DNA of 64,000 bases, from positions 3,414,001 through 3,478,000 of the forward strand of contig JABXYP010000001.1 of the NCBI GenBank assembly GCA_024701455.1. Direction: 5' to 3'. Positions within the stretch are counted from its first letter, which is position 1. Each line of letters opens with the position of its first letter. The position numbers and the translations under genes were made by a program. Of the stretch, positions 26,192 to 35,491 are shown in pieces. This stretch comes from Bacillus sp. A301a_S52 (GTDB taxonomy: Bacteria; Bacillota; Bacilli; Bacillales; Salisediminibacteriaceae). Below the pieces are notes generated by a model that worked only from the letters and a program-made list of their open reading frames with translations, was not told the origin of the DNA and made no database searches.

Positions 26192-26353
26192 TCATCCCCT
26201 CCACTTCTCTAAATATAATGAGGGCGATTTAGTATAAGATGGCGTACAATCGGACATCAAAGAAAGGGAATACAGCGTTGTACTACCTAGCTTGTTTAAT
26301 GCATCGACTGAATAAACCATTGCTCGATGGACCATCACTTCATCCCCTCTCAT
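26192..26353 (-). pseudogene. Unidentified coding remnant
   Basis: A 53-codon frame (RGDEVMVHRAMVYSVDALNK and onward) ends 27 bases before the cupin remnant and starts beside repeat R6. No ribosome binding site is seen, and the N-terminal side runs into the repeat. It may be the tail of a dead gene; the family was not recognised. Confidence 0.25.
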
Positions 26354-26366
26354 TGCTGGATGCTTA

Positions 26367-26500
26367 TCATAAAACGAACCTTTAATCAGTGGGAGTTGAG
26401 TTAATCAGGACATTAGCGGCCGTTATCTCCCGCCTAAATAGCTTTAGCTCTGCTCTCTATTTTGAGCCGTGAGGTTTATGGACGCTTATCTGTGATAAAA
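26367..26500. repeat. Dispersed composite repeat, copy R6 (full length)
   Basis: CATAAAACGAACCTTTAATC, AGTGGGAGTTGAGTTAATCA, GGACATTAGCGGCCGTTATC, CTCCCGCCTAAATAG, CTATTTTGAGCCGTGAGG and GGACGCTTATCTGTGATAAA. It shares the GTTGAGTTAATCAGGACATT junction with copy R11. Confidence 0.75.
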
Positions 26501-26574
26501 GTATCCGCTCTCCACATCTTGTTTACATTGAAAGAAACAAATTAATGTTTCAACAATACGTTCAGGTAGCGCTT

Positions 26575-26765
26575 TCAAAAGTCGGTTTCGCTAATAATAT
26601 TCAAAGCTTGGGCTGTAGTCTCATTGTCTGGAGAAAACTGGCCACTTTCCTGAGAGTTTTTTGCGTAGCAAAAATCACCATTATCCCTGACATATTGATC
26701 TAAAAGCCACTAGAAAACGCCGGTAAAGAGTGGCTCCATATGTGCTGTTAAAAAACCTTCCGCCT
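26575..26765 (-). pseudogene. C-terminal remnant of an unidentified enzyme gene
   Basis: A minus-strand frame with one stop reads FLTAHMEPLFTGVF, then WLLDQYVRDNGDFCYAKNSQ, ESGQFSPDNETTAQALNIIS and an end at 26575. The composition looks like a real protein, perhaps the end of a carbohydrate-active enzyme, but I do not recognise the family. It lies directly after the importer permease gene. Confidence 0.35.
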
Positions 26766-26815
26766 GCCACTATCCATGCTCCTTTCTTAATCCATAACAC
26801 TAAGCATAAGACACC

Positions 26816-27691
26816 TCATCCTTTCACAGAACCAAGCAACGCTCCTTTTGCAAAATATTTCTGTAAGAACGGATAAACAAGTAAAACAGGAATCGTTGCC
26901 ACGACAATCGTTGCCATCTTGACTGTTTGCTCTGGTGGTGGGATATCTGTATACGCTGCACCGTCATAATTCAAACCACTTGCTAACACAACGATTTGTC
27001 TAAGTAATACTTGAACTGGCCACTTAGATGAATCACTAATATAAAGAATGGCATGCATGTAAGTATTCCAATACGTAACAGCATAGAACAGTGAAATCGT
27101 GGCAATAGCAGGTTTTGAACAAGGAATAACAATTCGAAATAAGATACTGAAATCATTACAGCCATCAATTTTAGCTGATTCCTCCAGGCCATCAGGTAGA
27201 TTTTGAAAGAAACTTCTCAATATAATCATATTAAACGCATTTATCGAGACTGGAATGATAAGTGCTAATAGAGAGTTCATTAACCCTGTTTGCTGAACAA
27301 CAAGAAACGTTGGAATCATCCCACCATTAAATAACATCGTGAAGATAACAAAAAACGTAATATAACGTCGTCCTACTAGATCTCTCCTAGATAAACCATA
27401 GCCCATTAATGTTGACATGAGCATACTCCACATCGTGCCTCCTAAGGTCACGGCAATCGACACACCCATCGCTTTTAAAATCGTATCAGTTGAAAAAATA
27501 TAGCGATACGCATCAAAGCTCCATGTTGTCGGAAATAATACAAATTTTTTCGCTGCTAATTCGGCGCTTGTCGTAAAGGATGCCGCAATAACATGTAAAA
27601 ACGGAAGAACGGTAATGAGCGCAATGATTCCCAATAATATAGCATTAGTAATATTAAATAGTTTACTGCCTAATGAACGATCTTCTACCAT
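26816..27691 (-). CDS. Sugar ABC transporter permease (YtcP/LplC-like)
   Basis: 291 residues, six membrane segments, EAA loop DGLEESAKIDGCNDFSILFR and the family-typical C-terminal YFAKGALLGSVKG. CUT1 subfamily used by Bacillus YtcP/LplC for rhamnogalacturonan or aldouronate oligomers. The start at 27691 is nine bases after AGGAGG. It pairs with the permease 18 bases upstream. Again no ATPase gene is present. Confidence 0.9.
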   Translation of the reverse strand: MVEDRSLGSKLFNITNAILLGIIALITVLPFLHVIAASFTTSAELAAKKFVLFPTTWSFDAYRYIFSTDTILKAMGVSIAVTLGGTMWSMLMSTLMGYGLSRRDLVGRRYITFFVIFTMLFNGGMIPTFLVVQQTGLMNSLLALIIPVSINAFNMIILRSFFQNLPDGLEESAKIDGCNDFSILFRIVIPCSKPAIATISLFYAVTYWNTYMHAILYISDSSKWPVQVLLRQIVVLASGLNYDGAAYTDIPPPEQTVKMATIVVATIPVLLVYPFLQKYFAKGALLGSVKG

Positions 27692-27709
27692 CGTCAACCA
27701 CCTCCTAAA

Positions 27710-28678
27710 TTAATAAACACCTTCTTCACCAAATTTTTTCGCGAGCCTATTGGCAAAGATGATTAAAATCAAGCCAACAATCCCTTTAAAAAATCCAACT
27801 GCTGTACTATAGCTAAATTGTCCTTGCCTTAGACCGGCAGTGTACACATACGTGTCAAAAATCTCCCCTACCTCACGGTTAGAAGCATTTAGTAGCAAGT
27901 AAACATGCTCAAATCCGAGCTCGAGTACGTCACCAATTTTTAAGATTAATAGAATAACGATAACGCTTTTAATTGCTGGAAGTGTTATGTGCCACATTTG
28001 TCTAATTCGATTCGCCCCATCCATACGAGCTGCTTCATATAATTGTGGATCAACTGCAGAGATAGCTGCTAAGAAAATAATAGTTCCCCAGCCAGCTTCC
28101 CGCCAAATTACTTGCAATATATACATTGGGCGGAACCACGAGTCATTCATAAGGAAGTTGATCGGTTGAAAACCAAAGTATTCAAGCATACCGTTTACAA
28201 TACCCCCATCTAACGTTAAGACGACAAAGCTTACTGACACAATAACCACCCAAGACATAAAATGCGGGATATAAATGAGCGTTTGAATTGTTCGTTTATA
28301 CATATGATGTCTCACTTCGTTTAACATGAGGGCAAGAATAATAGGAATCGGGAAATATATAAATAGTTGTAGGCCAAACAACACAAGTGTGTTTCGAAAT
28401 ATCATCCAAAAATCCGATCCTGTAAATAATCTGTGAAAATGCTCAAAACCTACCCACTCACTACCAGTAATCCCCAAATAAGGCTGGTAATTTTGAAATG
28501 CAATCACGAGACCATACATCGGAATATACTTGTAAATGAAAAAATAAATAAAGCCTGGTAAAATCATTAAGTAAATGAGTTTATTTTTCTTAATACTTTT
28601 CCAAATTTCTTTTTTTCTAGCTGAGCGTATTTGTGATTTGGTTAACATCTCTACCTGCCCTTGTAACTGAGGCTCCAT
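27710..28678 (-). CDS. Sugar ABC transporter permease (YteP/LplB-like)
   Basis: 322 residues. A cytoplasmic N-terminus with KKEIWKSIKKNKLIYLMILP is followed by six membrane segments and an EAA loop PQLYEAARMDGANRIRQMWH. LplB/YteP-type CUT1 permease. AAAGGGTG lies eight bases before the ATG. The matching binding protein is about 1 kb upstream, now separated by a dead pectin methylesterase and repeat R7. Confidence 0.9.
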   Translation of the reverse strand: MEPQLQGQVEMLTKSQIRSARKKEIWKSIKKNKLIYLMILPGFIYFFIYKYIPMYGLVIAFQNYQPYLGITGSEWVGFEHFHRLFTGSDFWMIFRNTLVLFGLQLFIYFPIPIILALMLNEVRHHMYKRTIQTLIYIPHFMSWVVIVSVSFVVLTLDGGIVNGMLEYFGFQPINFLMNDSWFRPMYILQVIWREAGWGTIIFLAAISAVDPQLYEAARMDGANRIRQMWHITLPAIKSVIVILLILKIGDVLELGFEHVYLLLNASNREVGEIFDTYVYTAGLRQGQFSYSTAVGFFKGIVGLILIIFANRLAKKFGEEGVY

Positions 28679-28979
28679 ACTCGTTCACCCTTTCTCTATT
28701 TATCATTTTGTGTATTCCTCTTTCACTTTACGTATTTCAACCTCTCTATATGGAAAGCGTACGTTTCTTAATAAGTAACGTCTATAATCATCTTTATCTG
28801 TACATAAATTTCTTTCCACTATTAGCAAGTAATAACTAAAATCTAAGCTGATGATTATGTGCGCTAGTCTCCTGTTAACGGTTAATTTCATACAGTGGGA
28901 ATACCTTCTTGAAAGTTAAATTTGTCAGTTCATCATCTGTCATTTTTTTCACATACTGTACCCGCTACCTTCACTTCCT
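28679..28979. other. Spacer upstream of the permease pair
   Basis: Contains a 62-codon minus frame (28703-28891) rich in charged residues at its end (NVRFPYREVEIRKVKEEY) with no clear start site. It may be the tail of a lost gene. A palindromic GTTAACGGTTAA-type sequence is near 28874. Nothing firm. Confidence 0.25.
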
Positions 28980-29395
28980 TTTCCAGTATCAACCACCATC
29001 AAATGCAATGTGCTTATCCATAAAGCAATGAACGAACAGTGTATGAGCAAAAGGGCGCCGTGGCCGGCCAAGATATACCTTTGTCACCTCGTTTGAAGCG
29101 GTCAGTTCGCACCTGTGAAATATAAAGCCATATGTTTGTTCTTTTCTTTTGGAGTAGTTGCTGCTGTAATGTAGCCATTTTTTAAACTATGTATCTCACA
29201 TTGTTCGAACCAGGCTGTTCCGTTTCCGAAAATATAGTCAGCGTGACCATCGATACGGCACGCATGAAAATATTGCGTTTCTCTATTGGAATAAAGTGTA
29301 TTCTCGTACACTTTCAGAGGACAATTTCTTAATTGACACCTATCACCGCTTACACAATAAGCACTTCTGTCATCATATGTAACTCCTCTCACTGT
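28980..29395 (-). pseudogene. Broken pectin methylesterase (CE8)
   Basis: 29102-29392 reads AYCVSGDRCQLRNCPLKVYE, YFHACRIDGHADYIFGNGTA and EIHSLKNGYITAATTP, which carry the CE8 catalytic Asp regions. A frameshift at about 29102-29110 moves the remainder to another frame: LTASNEVTKVYLGRPRRPF, AHTLFVHCFMDKHIA, then a stop at 28989. The N-terminal half of the roughly 320-residue family is gone, and the usual YLGRPWRP reads YLGRPRRP. So the methylester-removing enzyme of the cluster is lost. Confidence 0.85.
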
Positions 29396-29524
29396 ATAGT
29401 GATTAACTGGTTCTCATAGGAACCCTAGCCCCCCTCAATTTTTTCATAAAACTTCTCCATTTCTGAAGGGTCTGAACAGCGAGCACTTATACATCAAAGA
29501 AGAGGCTTCATTATTACGACCTAT

Positions 29525-29574
29525 TCAGGCTTCAATCAGTGGGGGTTTACTGCCCCTTAAGAGTGGGATAAACT
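29525..29574. repeat. Dispersed composite repeat, copy R7 (short)
   Basis: CAGGCTTCAATCAGTGGGGG, TTTACTGCCCCTTAAGAGTG, GGATAAAC; same unit as the right part of R3 and R8. Confidence 0.55.
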
Positions 29575-29575
29575 A

Positions 29576-29627
29576 TGAAAAGGAGTGCCTCCCTTAAGGC
29601 GGCTGTTACACACCCTAATTGAGGCAC
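29576..29627 (-). terminator. Terminator of the ytcQ-like gene
   Basis: GTGCCTC/GAGGCAC stem (29585-29591 with 29621-29627) followed on the minus strand by TCCTTTT. It lies 17 bases after the stop. Confidence 0.6.
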
Positions 29628-29643
29628 CCTTATTATGCTGCTA

Positions 29644-31182
29644 TTATTTTTGTTCAGCGTATGACGCATTAAATTCAGATATTATCGCGTCACCGCCCTC
29701 GTTTCTCCATCGCTCAATTGTATTATTAAAATCGTCTTCGTCCATTTGACCTAAAATATATTGATAAGTGGCATCGTCAATCAATTGCTGCAGGCGGTCA
29801 CCACTCGTAATATATGTTTCACTATCGAGTGTTATCGATGGATCATGAATTAAATAATTGTTATTGTCAATAATTAATTCATCCGCTTCTGCTTTTACCT
29901 CATATTCCGCCACCATCTCATACCTACCGTTCGATTCTGGCTCACCTACTTCGAGCGAGAGAAATGGTCTTACTTGCGTGTCTACTAAGTTTCGGTTTTC
30001 TTCAAGAATTCGAATCCCGTCACCCTCAACTTCATAATGTGTACCTTCCACCCCCCAAACGAGTAAGTTAGCTACTTCTGGCGTCATTAAGTCATCATAA
30101 AAACCAAGAACTTTGCGTAACTCATCCTCTGTTTCAATTGCCGATTTCGGGAACATCATAACACTCCCAAAACCAGGAATAGCCCAAATACCATACTCCC
30201 CGTCTGGTCCTTCAATGTAATTTGTAACAGCTAATTCAATGTCGGGGTTAGTTGCGGAAGCATCATTATAAAGACTGAGAACATCTCCCATTGACCCTAC
30301 ATAAACCCCAGCTCTTCCGCTAGTAAATTGAGCGATTTGATCGTCTTTACTCGTCACAGGAAAATCTTGATTCATATAGCCATTCGAATGAATATCTTTC
30401 ATGTAATCGAGTGTTTCCATGTATTCATCAAACATAAACTCTGGTAATAATTCACCGTCTTTTTCTCCCCAGGAATTTGGTGTTCCAAACCATGATGCAA
30501 TCGTTTTGAAAGACCCATATACAAGATCACTTCTATCTGTCAGTCCAATCGTATCCTCTTGGCCAGTACCATTAGGATCATCTTCCGTAAACGCACGTAC
30601 CATCTCATAAAACTCTTCTGTATTCGTTGGCTCATCAATACCTAAATGATCAGCCCAATCTTTTCGATAAATGATACCTTGGCGTGATAAAGGACGCCCT
30701 TGGTAGATAGCATAAAGCTTTCCATCAACACGCGTATTATCTAAAATGTCAGGAATGAGGTTATTAAGGTTTTCAAATTCCTCAAGGTAGGGTTCTATCT
30801 CCCAGAACTCACCTGCTCTCATGGCATCTTTAAATTGATTAAACATATCGAAACCCATTGGTACAACCATTGGTAACGTTCCTGTAGCAAAAGCGGTGTT
30901 TAATCGCTCCTCATAGTTCCCATCAGGCACCCATTGAATATTAAGAATGGTGTTTGTCTTTTCCTCAAGCAGTTCTTTTAACAAGTTATCAGGTGTTTCC
31001 GGGGTGTGTAAGTTAGCCATCATCTCAATTTCAAAAGGTTCTCCATTATCTGATGTATGATTGCTTGAGCCTTCATTTGAATTACTTTGAGAGACATTTT
31101 CATTTCCACCACAGGCAGTCAGCAATAAGAAAGACGTTGCTATGACGCCACTGAGAGAAAGCATTCTTTTAACAGTTAACAT
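29644..31182 (-). CDS. Extracellular oligosaccharide-binding lipoprotein (YtcQ/LplA-like)
   Basis: 512 residues. Signal peptide with lipobox LLTAC at residue 24, an Asn/Ser-rich linker, then a long family 1 solute-binding domain (PFEIEMMANLHTPETPDNLL; DWADHLGIDEPTNTEEFYEM) of the LplA/YtcQ class. Strongly acidic. Delivers oligosaccharides to the two permeases at 26.8-28.7 kb. GGGAGG is eight bases upstream of the ATG. It has its own terminator, so the permeases are probably transcribed from a separate promoter or by read-through. Confidence 0.88.
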   Translation of the reverse strand: MLTVKRMLSLSGVIATSFLLLTACGGNENVSQSNSNEGSSNHTSDNGEPFEIEMMANLHTPETPDNLLKELLEEKTNTILNIQWVPDGNYEERLNTAFATGTLPMVVPMGFDMFNQFKDAMRAGEFWEIEPYLEEFENLNNLIPDILDNTRVDGKLYAIYQGRPLSRQGIIYRKDWADHLGIDEPTNTEEFYEMVRAFTEDDPNGTGQEDTIGLTDRSDLVYGSFKTIASWFGTPNSWGEKDGELLPEFMFDEYMETLDYMKDIHSNGYMNQDFPVTSKDDQIAQFTSGRAGVYVGSMGDVLSLYNDASATNPDIELAVTNYIEGPDGEYGIWAIPGFGSVMMFPKSAIETEDELRKVLGFYDDLMTPEVANLLVWGVEGTHYEVEGDGIRILEENRNLVDTQVRPFLSLEVGEPESNGRYEMVAEYEVKAEADELIIDNNNYLIHDPSITLDSETYITSGDRLQQLIDDATYQYILGQMDEDDFNNTIERWRNEGGDAIISEFNASYAEQK

Positions 31183-31290
31183 AAAATTAACCTCCCATTA
31201 TAAAATAGTGATTAGTAAATATTAACTCTGTCTATCGTATTGATGATGATAAGCTAAAGTAAGTTAAAACGTTTGACTTAAAAGAGTTAA

Positions 31291-31306
31291 ATGATAACGG
31301 TTACAT
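31291..31306 (-). promoter_or_regulatory. Putative cre site of the ytcQ-like gene
   Basis: ATGATAACGGTTACAT matches WTGNAANCGNWNNCAW with one mismatch, 109 bases before the start codon. Confidence 0.5.
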
Positions 31307-31388
31307 TTTTTTGTGATGTTTCGGATGAGACAACTCGGTGCTGGTTGATATCTTCCGTTTCCCCCTCCTTATTTTATGAGAACTTATA

Positions 31389-31404
31389 ATAACAACGTTG
31401 GTTC
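31389..31404. promoter_or_regulatory. Partial copy of the uxaC-type palindrome
   Basis: AATAACAACGTTGGTT repeats the left half and centre of the perfect 18-base palindrome found upstream of uxaC (45487-45504). Possible LacI-type operator. Confidence 0.35.
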
Positions 31405-31638
31405 TTCATTCATTCTAAAATACACCAACGCATAATGTATATAATCACTACCTCATAAACACCTGCTTCCTCATACTGTTTAGCGCACTTCTTCCGCCAT
31501 CTGAGCTAGTGATTATTCGTTTTATGATGCCATGCTCATCCAAGTGAGAGGCACTACCTTTGCTCCCCTTTCTTTGGCATTCATCAACATATCTGCTCCT
31601 TATCTCACATTTTCTTAATCATTTTAAAACAGCATGAA

Positions 31639-31661
31639 GGGCTCGCCTCTATGGCGAGCCC
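31639..31661 (-). terminator. Hairpin terminating the AraC-type gene
   Basis: Perfect GGGCTCGCC/GGCGAGCCC stem with a 5-base loop. The T-run is poor, so termination may be partial. Confidence 0.6.
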
Positions 31662-31716
31662 ACACATCTGTCAAGACATTGCCTTCAGTCTAGTCACTGC
31701 TGAAGTATCAGTAACT

Positions 31717-34026
31717 TTAAGAGACACGACTATACTCTTTTCTATATTGTCCTGGCGTCATATTTTCTATCTTTTTAAATGATCGAATAAAATTTTGCGA
31801 ATTTTTGTATTGAAGCTTATCAGCAATCTCTTTTACTGTCATCTCTGTTTCAATTAGCCATTGTTTAGCCTTTTTGAAACGATACTTGGCTAAGTATTCA
31901 CTAAATGTGTAGTTTGTCTCCTGTTTAAATACACTGCTTAAGTAATTTGCATTATAATGCATTTTTTCTGCGTACTCTTCCAATGTAATATTTGTATCAT
32001 AATGTTTATGAATTAGATCCATCATTTTTTCAGAAATATTTTGAAACTGAGATTCACGCCGCTTACTAAAAATCTCAATGAGCGGGCAGATCAGCTTCGT
32101 TTTAAACCACTTCTCTATATCCACTTTCATTTGAATCGTTAATAGTTCTTCATAAAGCGAGTCATATTCAACGTCAATTTCTTGAAAGCTAATACTGTTC
32201 TCTTGTTTAATAAGTAATAGATTATTAAGAAGACGCATCATGGAAATATGATATTCTCGTGGTGAATACGTTTCTTTAAACACTTTACTCGTCCATGTTG
32301 TCAGATGTGTCAATGCTTTCGTTTTATCCGCAACTTTTATTGCTAATATTAATTCTTCTTCTACTCTTTGAGGATATTCATAAATTAAAGTATGTTTGCC
32401 AGAATTAATTGCCTCATAATGAACGATAACGCCTTTTCCTAATTTAATACGATGCTTTAAAGCTTCAAGTCCCTCTTGATAAGCTCTTGAAGCATCTAAC
32501 AACTTACTAAATGGTAGGCTAATGCCAATACTAACTGTAATATACAAGCATGTTTCAATGTTATCTTGCAGTTGCTCAGTTAACTTGTAAATGGTTGAAT
32601 TCATTTGTATATCAGACTCTTCTTCAGTAAAGCCTATAAGGATAACTAAGGATTTGTTCACCCACACGACAGGTAAATGATCGATTCCTCGCACAGACTC
32701 TTCAGCTACATTCATCATAGCAAAGGAAAGTAACTCCCTATCTGCTGCTCCATATACTGATTCTTCCAAGGAATCTAACTTGATTGTGAGTACAACATGT
32801 CGATTCCACCGGGCCGTCATATCAATAAAGTTAAAATAAGCTAATTTTTCCTCTAGGTCAGATGATTTTATAATGCCTTGATACAGCCGATTCATGAATA
32901 ACACTTTCACTTGCTTTTTATGCTCCAAAAGTTCCATTTCCATCGACGTTTTAGATGAAAATAATTGTGTCACTTGGTTCTCTAACAATGTTAGATCATC
33001 CGTTCCCTTTTTTCTTACTGCAGGAAAATGATATTCAATTTGTCGTATCACTCGCTGTAACGGGGAATAAAGACGTCGACTCATAATGAAAACTGTAATA
33101 AGTGACATAACAATTAGAAGTGACGTAACCAAAATGGTCATCCAGCCAATACTTTTAGATTCTGCTGTTAACTCATTAATAGACATTATCGATAAGTATG
33201 TCCATTCGTTAAAATCGGAGGTGTGATAAATAATAGTGTAGGGTTCATCATGTATGGTCGTATCAAATTGACCAGTTTTTTCTTCTTTAAATGAAGTTAG
33301 CGAGGAAACATACTTGGTATTTAGTAATGATTGCCCGATCATCTCTTTATCAGGATGAACAATGATATCGAACTCACGATTCACAATCATAATTTCCTCT
33401 GCTGTATTGTCAGAAGAGATCATGTCTGCAATTGTGCAAGTAGGGATGTTCGCAAAAGCTAAGCCAAATTTATTACTTTGGAAGGTAGGTAACTTCTTAA
33501 CTAAACTTAAGGAATAAGAACAGCTCCCATTAGAAATAGGTTCTTCAAATGCTTCATGCTCTAGTAACTCCCAAGAGGAGTTATTGGCCATGTCTAAAAA
33601 TGATAAGTATAATGCTGAATCTGGGTGTTCATCTAACCTGCTTATCCCACGATTATTCATGAGCCATCCTCTTTCAAAATTAAGGACTGTAATATCTTCT
33701 ACACGTGTTTCCATCGATTGTAAATTAACTAACTCTTTACGCAAATCTCGATGAATTTGAAAATCTTCTGCGCTCATAGATCGACGTAATGAATGTTCCA
33801 TAACAGCAGAATCAATTATTCTGTTAAGCGTAAAGTTAACAGTTGTCAAGATTTGGTCAACATTCGAATTAATCTGTTGAATGGATTGTATTTTCTCTTC
33901 ATTAACTTTTTTTTGGATTTCATTCGTTGATTGAATATAGGAAAATATGCCAATAAAAACAACCGGTACACTACTTATTAAACAACCAAAGATAATTAAT
34001 TTCATGAGAAAGCTTTTACTTTTCAC
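31717..34026 (-). CDS. Membrane-bound AraC-family regulator with extracellular sensor (YesS-like)
   Basis: 769 residues. Membrane segment 1 at about 8-30, an extracytoplasmic cache-like sensor to about 280 (containing DNTAEEIMIVNREFDIIV), membrane segment 2 (WMTILVTSLLIVMSLITVFI), a long cytoplasmic region, and a C-terminal AraC double helix-turn-helix (ITLEEYAEKMHYNANYLSSV; LQYKNSQNFIRSFKKIENMT). B. subtilis YesS in the rhamnogalacturonan regulon has this design, with sensing and DNA binding on one chain. GTG start after GGGGGTG. It is divergent from a YesL paralogue. Confidence 0.85.
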   Translation of the reverse strand: MKSKSFLMKLIIFGCLISSVPVVFIGIFSYIQSTNEIQKKVNEEKIQSIQQINSNVDQILTTVNFTLNRIIDSAVMEHSLRRSMSAEDFQIHRDLRKELVNLQSMETRVEDITVLNFERGWLMNNRGISRLDEHPDSALYLSFLDMANNSSWELLEHEAFEEPISNGSCSYSLSLVKKLPTFQSNKFGLAFANIPTCTIADMISSDNTAEEIMIVNREFDIIVHPDKEMIGQSLLNTKYVSSLTSFKEEKTGQFDTTIHDEPYTIIYHTSDFNEWTYLSIMSINELTAESKSIGWMTILVTSLLIVMSLITVFIMSRRLYSPLQRVIRQIEYHFPAVRKKGTDDLTLLENQVTQLFSSKTSMEMELLEHKKQVKVLFMNRLYQGIIKSSDLEEKLAYFNFIDMTARWNRHVVLTIKLDSLEESVYGAADRELLSFAMMNVAEESVRGIDHLPVVWVNKSLVILIGFTEEESDIQMNSTIYKLTEQLQDNIETCLYITVSIGISLPFSKLLDASRAYQEGLEALKHRIKLGKGVIVHYEAINSGKHTLIYEYPQRVEEELILAIKVADKTKALTHLTTWTSKVFKETYSPREYHISMMRLLNNLLLIKQENSISFQEIDVEYDSLYEELLTIQMKVDIEKWFKTKLICPLIEIFSKRRESQFQNISEKMMDLIHKHYDTNITLEEYAEKMHYNANYLSSVFKQETNYTFSEYLAKYRFKKAKQWLIETEMTVKEIADKLQYKNSQNFIRSFKKIENMTPGQYRKEYSRVS

Positions 34027-34598
34027 TTTTTCACCCCCGATTAATTCCTACAAAACATCTATTAGTCTTTCATTATGTGGCGACCAAATAAAATGATCGC
34101 GCTTACATAAAAGTACTTGTCAATTTCCATGATCTTTGTGTGTGCCTTGAAGTACAATCATAAAGCTAAGCTTCACATCAGTGGGAGTTTTCCTTCATCC
34201 CCCACCTAAACTTTTCGATCTTCTTAAGTTTTGAGGGGGATTTTACTGCCTCTTAAGAGTGGGATAAATGGGAGATAATTAATGGGCAAAATTTTTTCAT
34301 AACGTTTTCAAACGTTGTTAATAACATTATAAAGTAACTTACCAAAGATATACAGATAAAATCTCACACGAATATGGCAAATTTCAAACGCTATCATTTC
34401 CTCAGAACGTCAGTCTTTTTTACACTATGTAAAGCTTTCCTGTGATATCCTGTGTTTACATTCTAATATGTGTTAATTGTAGTTGTTTCATTTCTTTGAA
34501 CTCTGTCAGCTCAAAAGTCCTTTCTTACTTAACTATGAATTAGTAGACGTTATTTTGCTAAAGTTCAAGAACGACATTGAATGAAATGAGGGATAAAT
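34027..34598. other. Divergent regulatory spacer
   Basis: Contains repeat R8, a possible cre-like site TTCATAACGTTTTCAA (34296-34311, two mismatches) and ACGTTGTTA, half of the uxaC-type palindrome (about 34312-34320). The promoters of the AraC-type gene and the YesL paralogue must lie here. Confidence 0.4.
34159..34268. repeat. Dispersed composite repeat, copy R8 (compensatory stem changes)
   Basis: Starts CATAAAGCTAAGCTTCACAT. The hairpin is TCCCCCACCTAAACTT with AAGTTTTGAGGGGGA: the inner stem has changed from AAATAG/CTATTT to AAACTT/AAGTTT on both sides, and the outer stem from CTCCCGC/GCGGGAG to a CCCCC/GGGGG type, so pairing is kept. It ends TTTTACTGCCTCTTAAGAGT, GGGATAAA. Confidence 0.75.
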
Positions 34599-35255
34599 AT
34601 GGAAATGTCAGGTTTAATGGGTGGATTTCTTCGGATAAGTGAATGGATTATGCGATTTGCTTACGCCAATTTAGTCTGGCTCTTATTCACCTTGATGGGA
34701 GGCGTTATTTTAGGTATTTTCCCAGCAACGATTGCCTTATTTACTTTAACGAGAAAATGGCTTAGGGGTGAACCAGATACTCCCGTTTTCACTACATGCT
34801 TCAAAACATTTAAACAAGAGTTTTTTAAAGGGAATTTATTCGCTCTTATCTTTGCTGCTATCGCTTATATTCTGTTTATTGATATACAATATTTATCGCA
34901 TGTAACTGGTAACCTGTACACGTTTCTTTTATTTATCTTTGTTCTTGTAGCACTATTATTTATAATTTTATTCATGTATATTTTCCCTGTGTATGTGCAT
35001 TTCCAATTACCTTTTATTGACTATTTAAAATATGCATTACTAATAGGCATTACAAACCTTCACCTTACAATCGGGACCGGTATCATGCTTGCTCTCTTTT
35101 ATTACTTATTTATGCTTGTGCCAGGATTGGTCCCTTTTTTCTCGGTAAGTGTTCCTGCTTATGTGACGATGTGGGCCGCCACTACTGCCTTTAAATTATT
35201 AGAGCGAAAAAGGGAAAAAATATTAGCAAAGGAAGAAGCTTTTCATACGAGCTGA
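34599..35255 (+). CDS. YesL-family (DUF624) membrane protein, second copy
   Basis: 218 residues with about five membrane segments. FAYANLVWLLFTLMGGVILG and IFPATIALFTLTRKWLRGE match the DUF624 signature. GAGGGA lies six bases before the ATG. It is divergent from the sensor-regulator gene and stands alone before a strong terminator. YteU of the B. subtilis yte cluster is the likely analogue. Role in transport or signalling is unproven. Confidence 0.8.
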   Translation: MEMSGLMGGFLRISEWIMRFAYANLVWLLFTLMGGVILGIFPATIALFTLTRKWLRGEPDTPVFTTCFKTFKQEFFKGNLFALIFAAIAYILFIDIQYLSHVTGNLYTFLLFIFVLVALLFIILFMYIFPVYVHFQLPFIDYLKYALLIGITNLHLTIGTGIMLALFYYLFMLVPGLVPFFSVSVPAYVTMWAATTAFKLLERKREKILAKEEAFHTS

Positions 35256-35423
35256 ACTTTATCTTAAATTATAAGCGTTTTAGTTGAAATCGGCTAACCT
35301 ATGGATCCTGTGTTATTTCTTTTAATGTCCTCCCTTGTGCGTATTACTTTTAAACTAACATTTCTGCACGAAAACCTGTTTGTGAAAGTAGATAGTCTTT
35401 AATGAGTACTAATCACCCTTAAT

Positions 35424-35453
35424 AAATGAAAGACGGACGCCCGTCTTTCATTT
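35424..35453. terminator. Bidirectional terminator
   Basis: Perfect 13-base stem AAATGAAAGACGG/CCGTCTTTCATTT with a 4-base loop between convergent genes. Confidence 0.85.
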
Positions 35454-35491
35454 ATTCGTTTTTACTATTTCAATGAGCTACTATGACAAAA

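Larger units (their letters stand above)
31183..31716. other. Regulatory spacer between the binding-protein and AraC genes
   Basis: Holds a cre site (31291-31306), a half copy of the uxaC palindrome (31389-31404) and the terminator at 31639-31661. No coding sequence was recognised in the rest. Confidence 0.5.

Noticed and set aside
26555..26580. cre-like GTAGCGCTTTCAA upstream of the permease remnants
   Set aside because: Three mismatches to the consensus and it lies downstream of the permease genes, inside remnant sequence.
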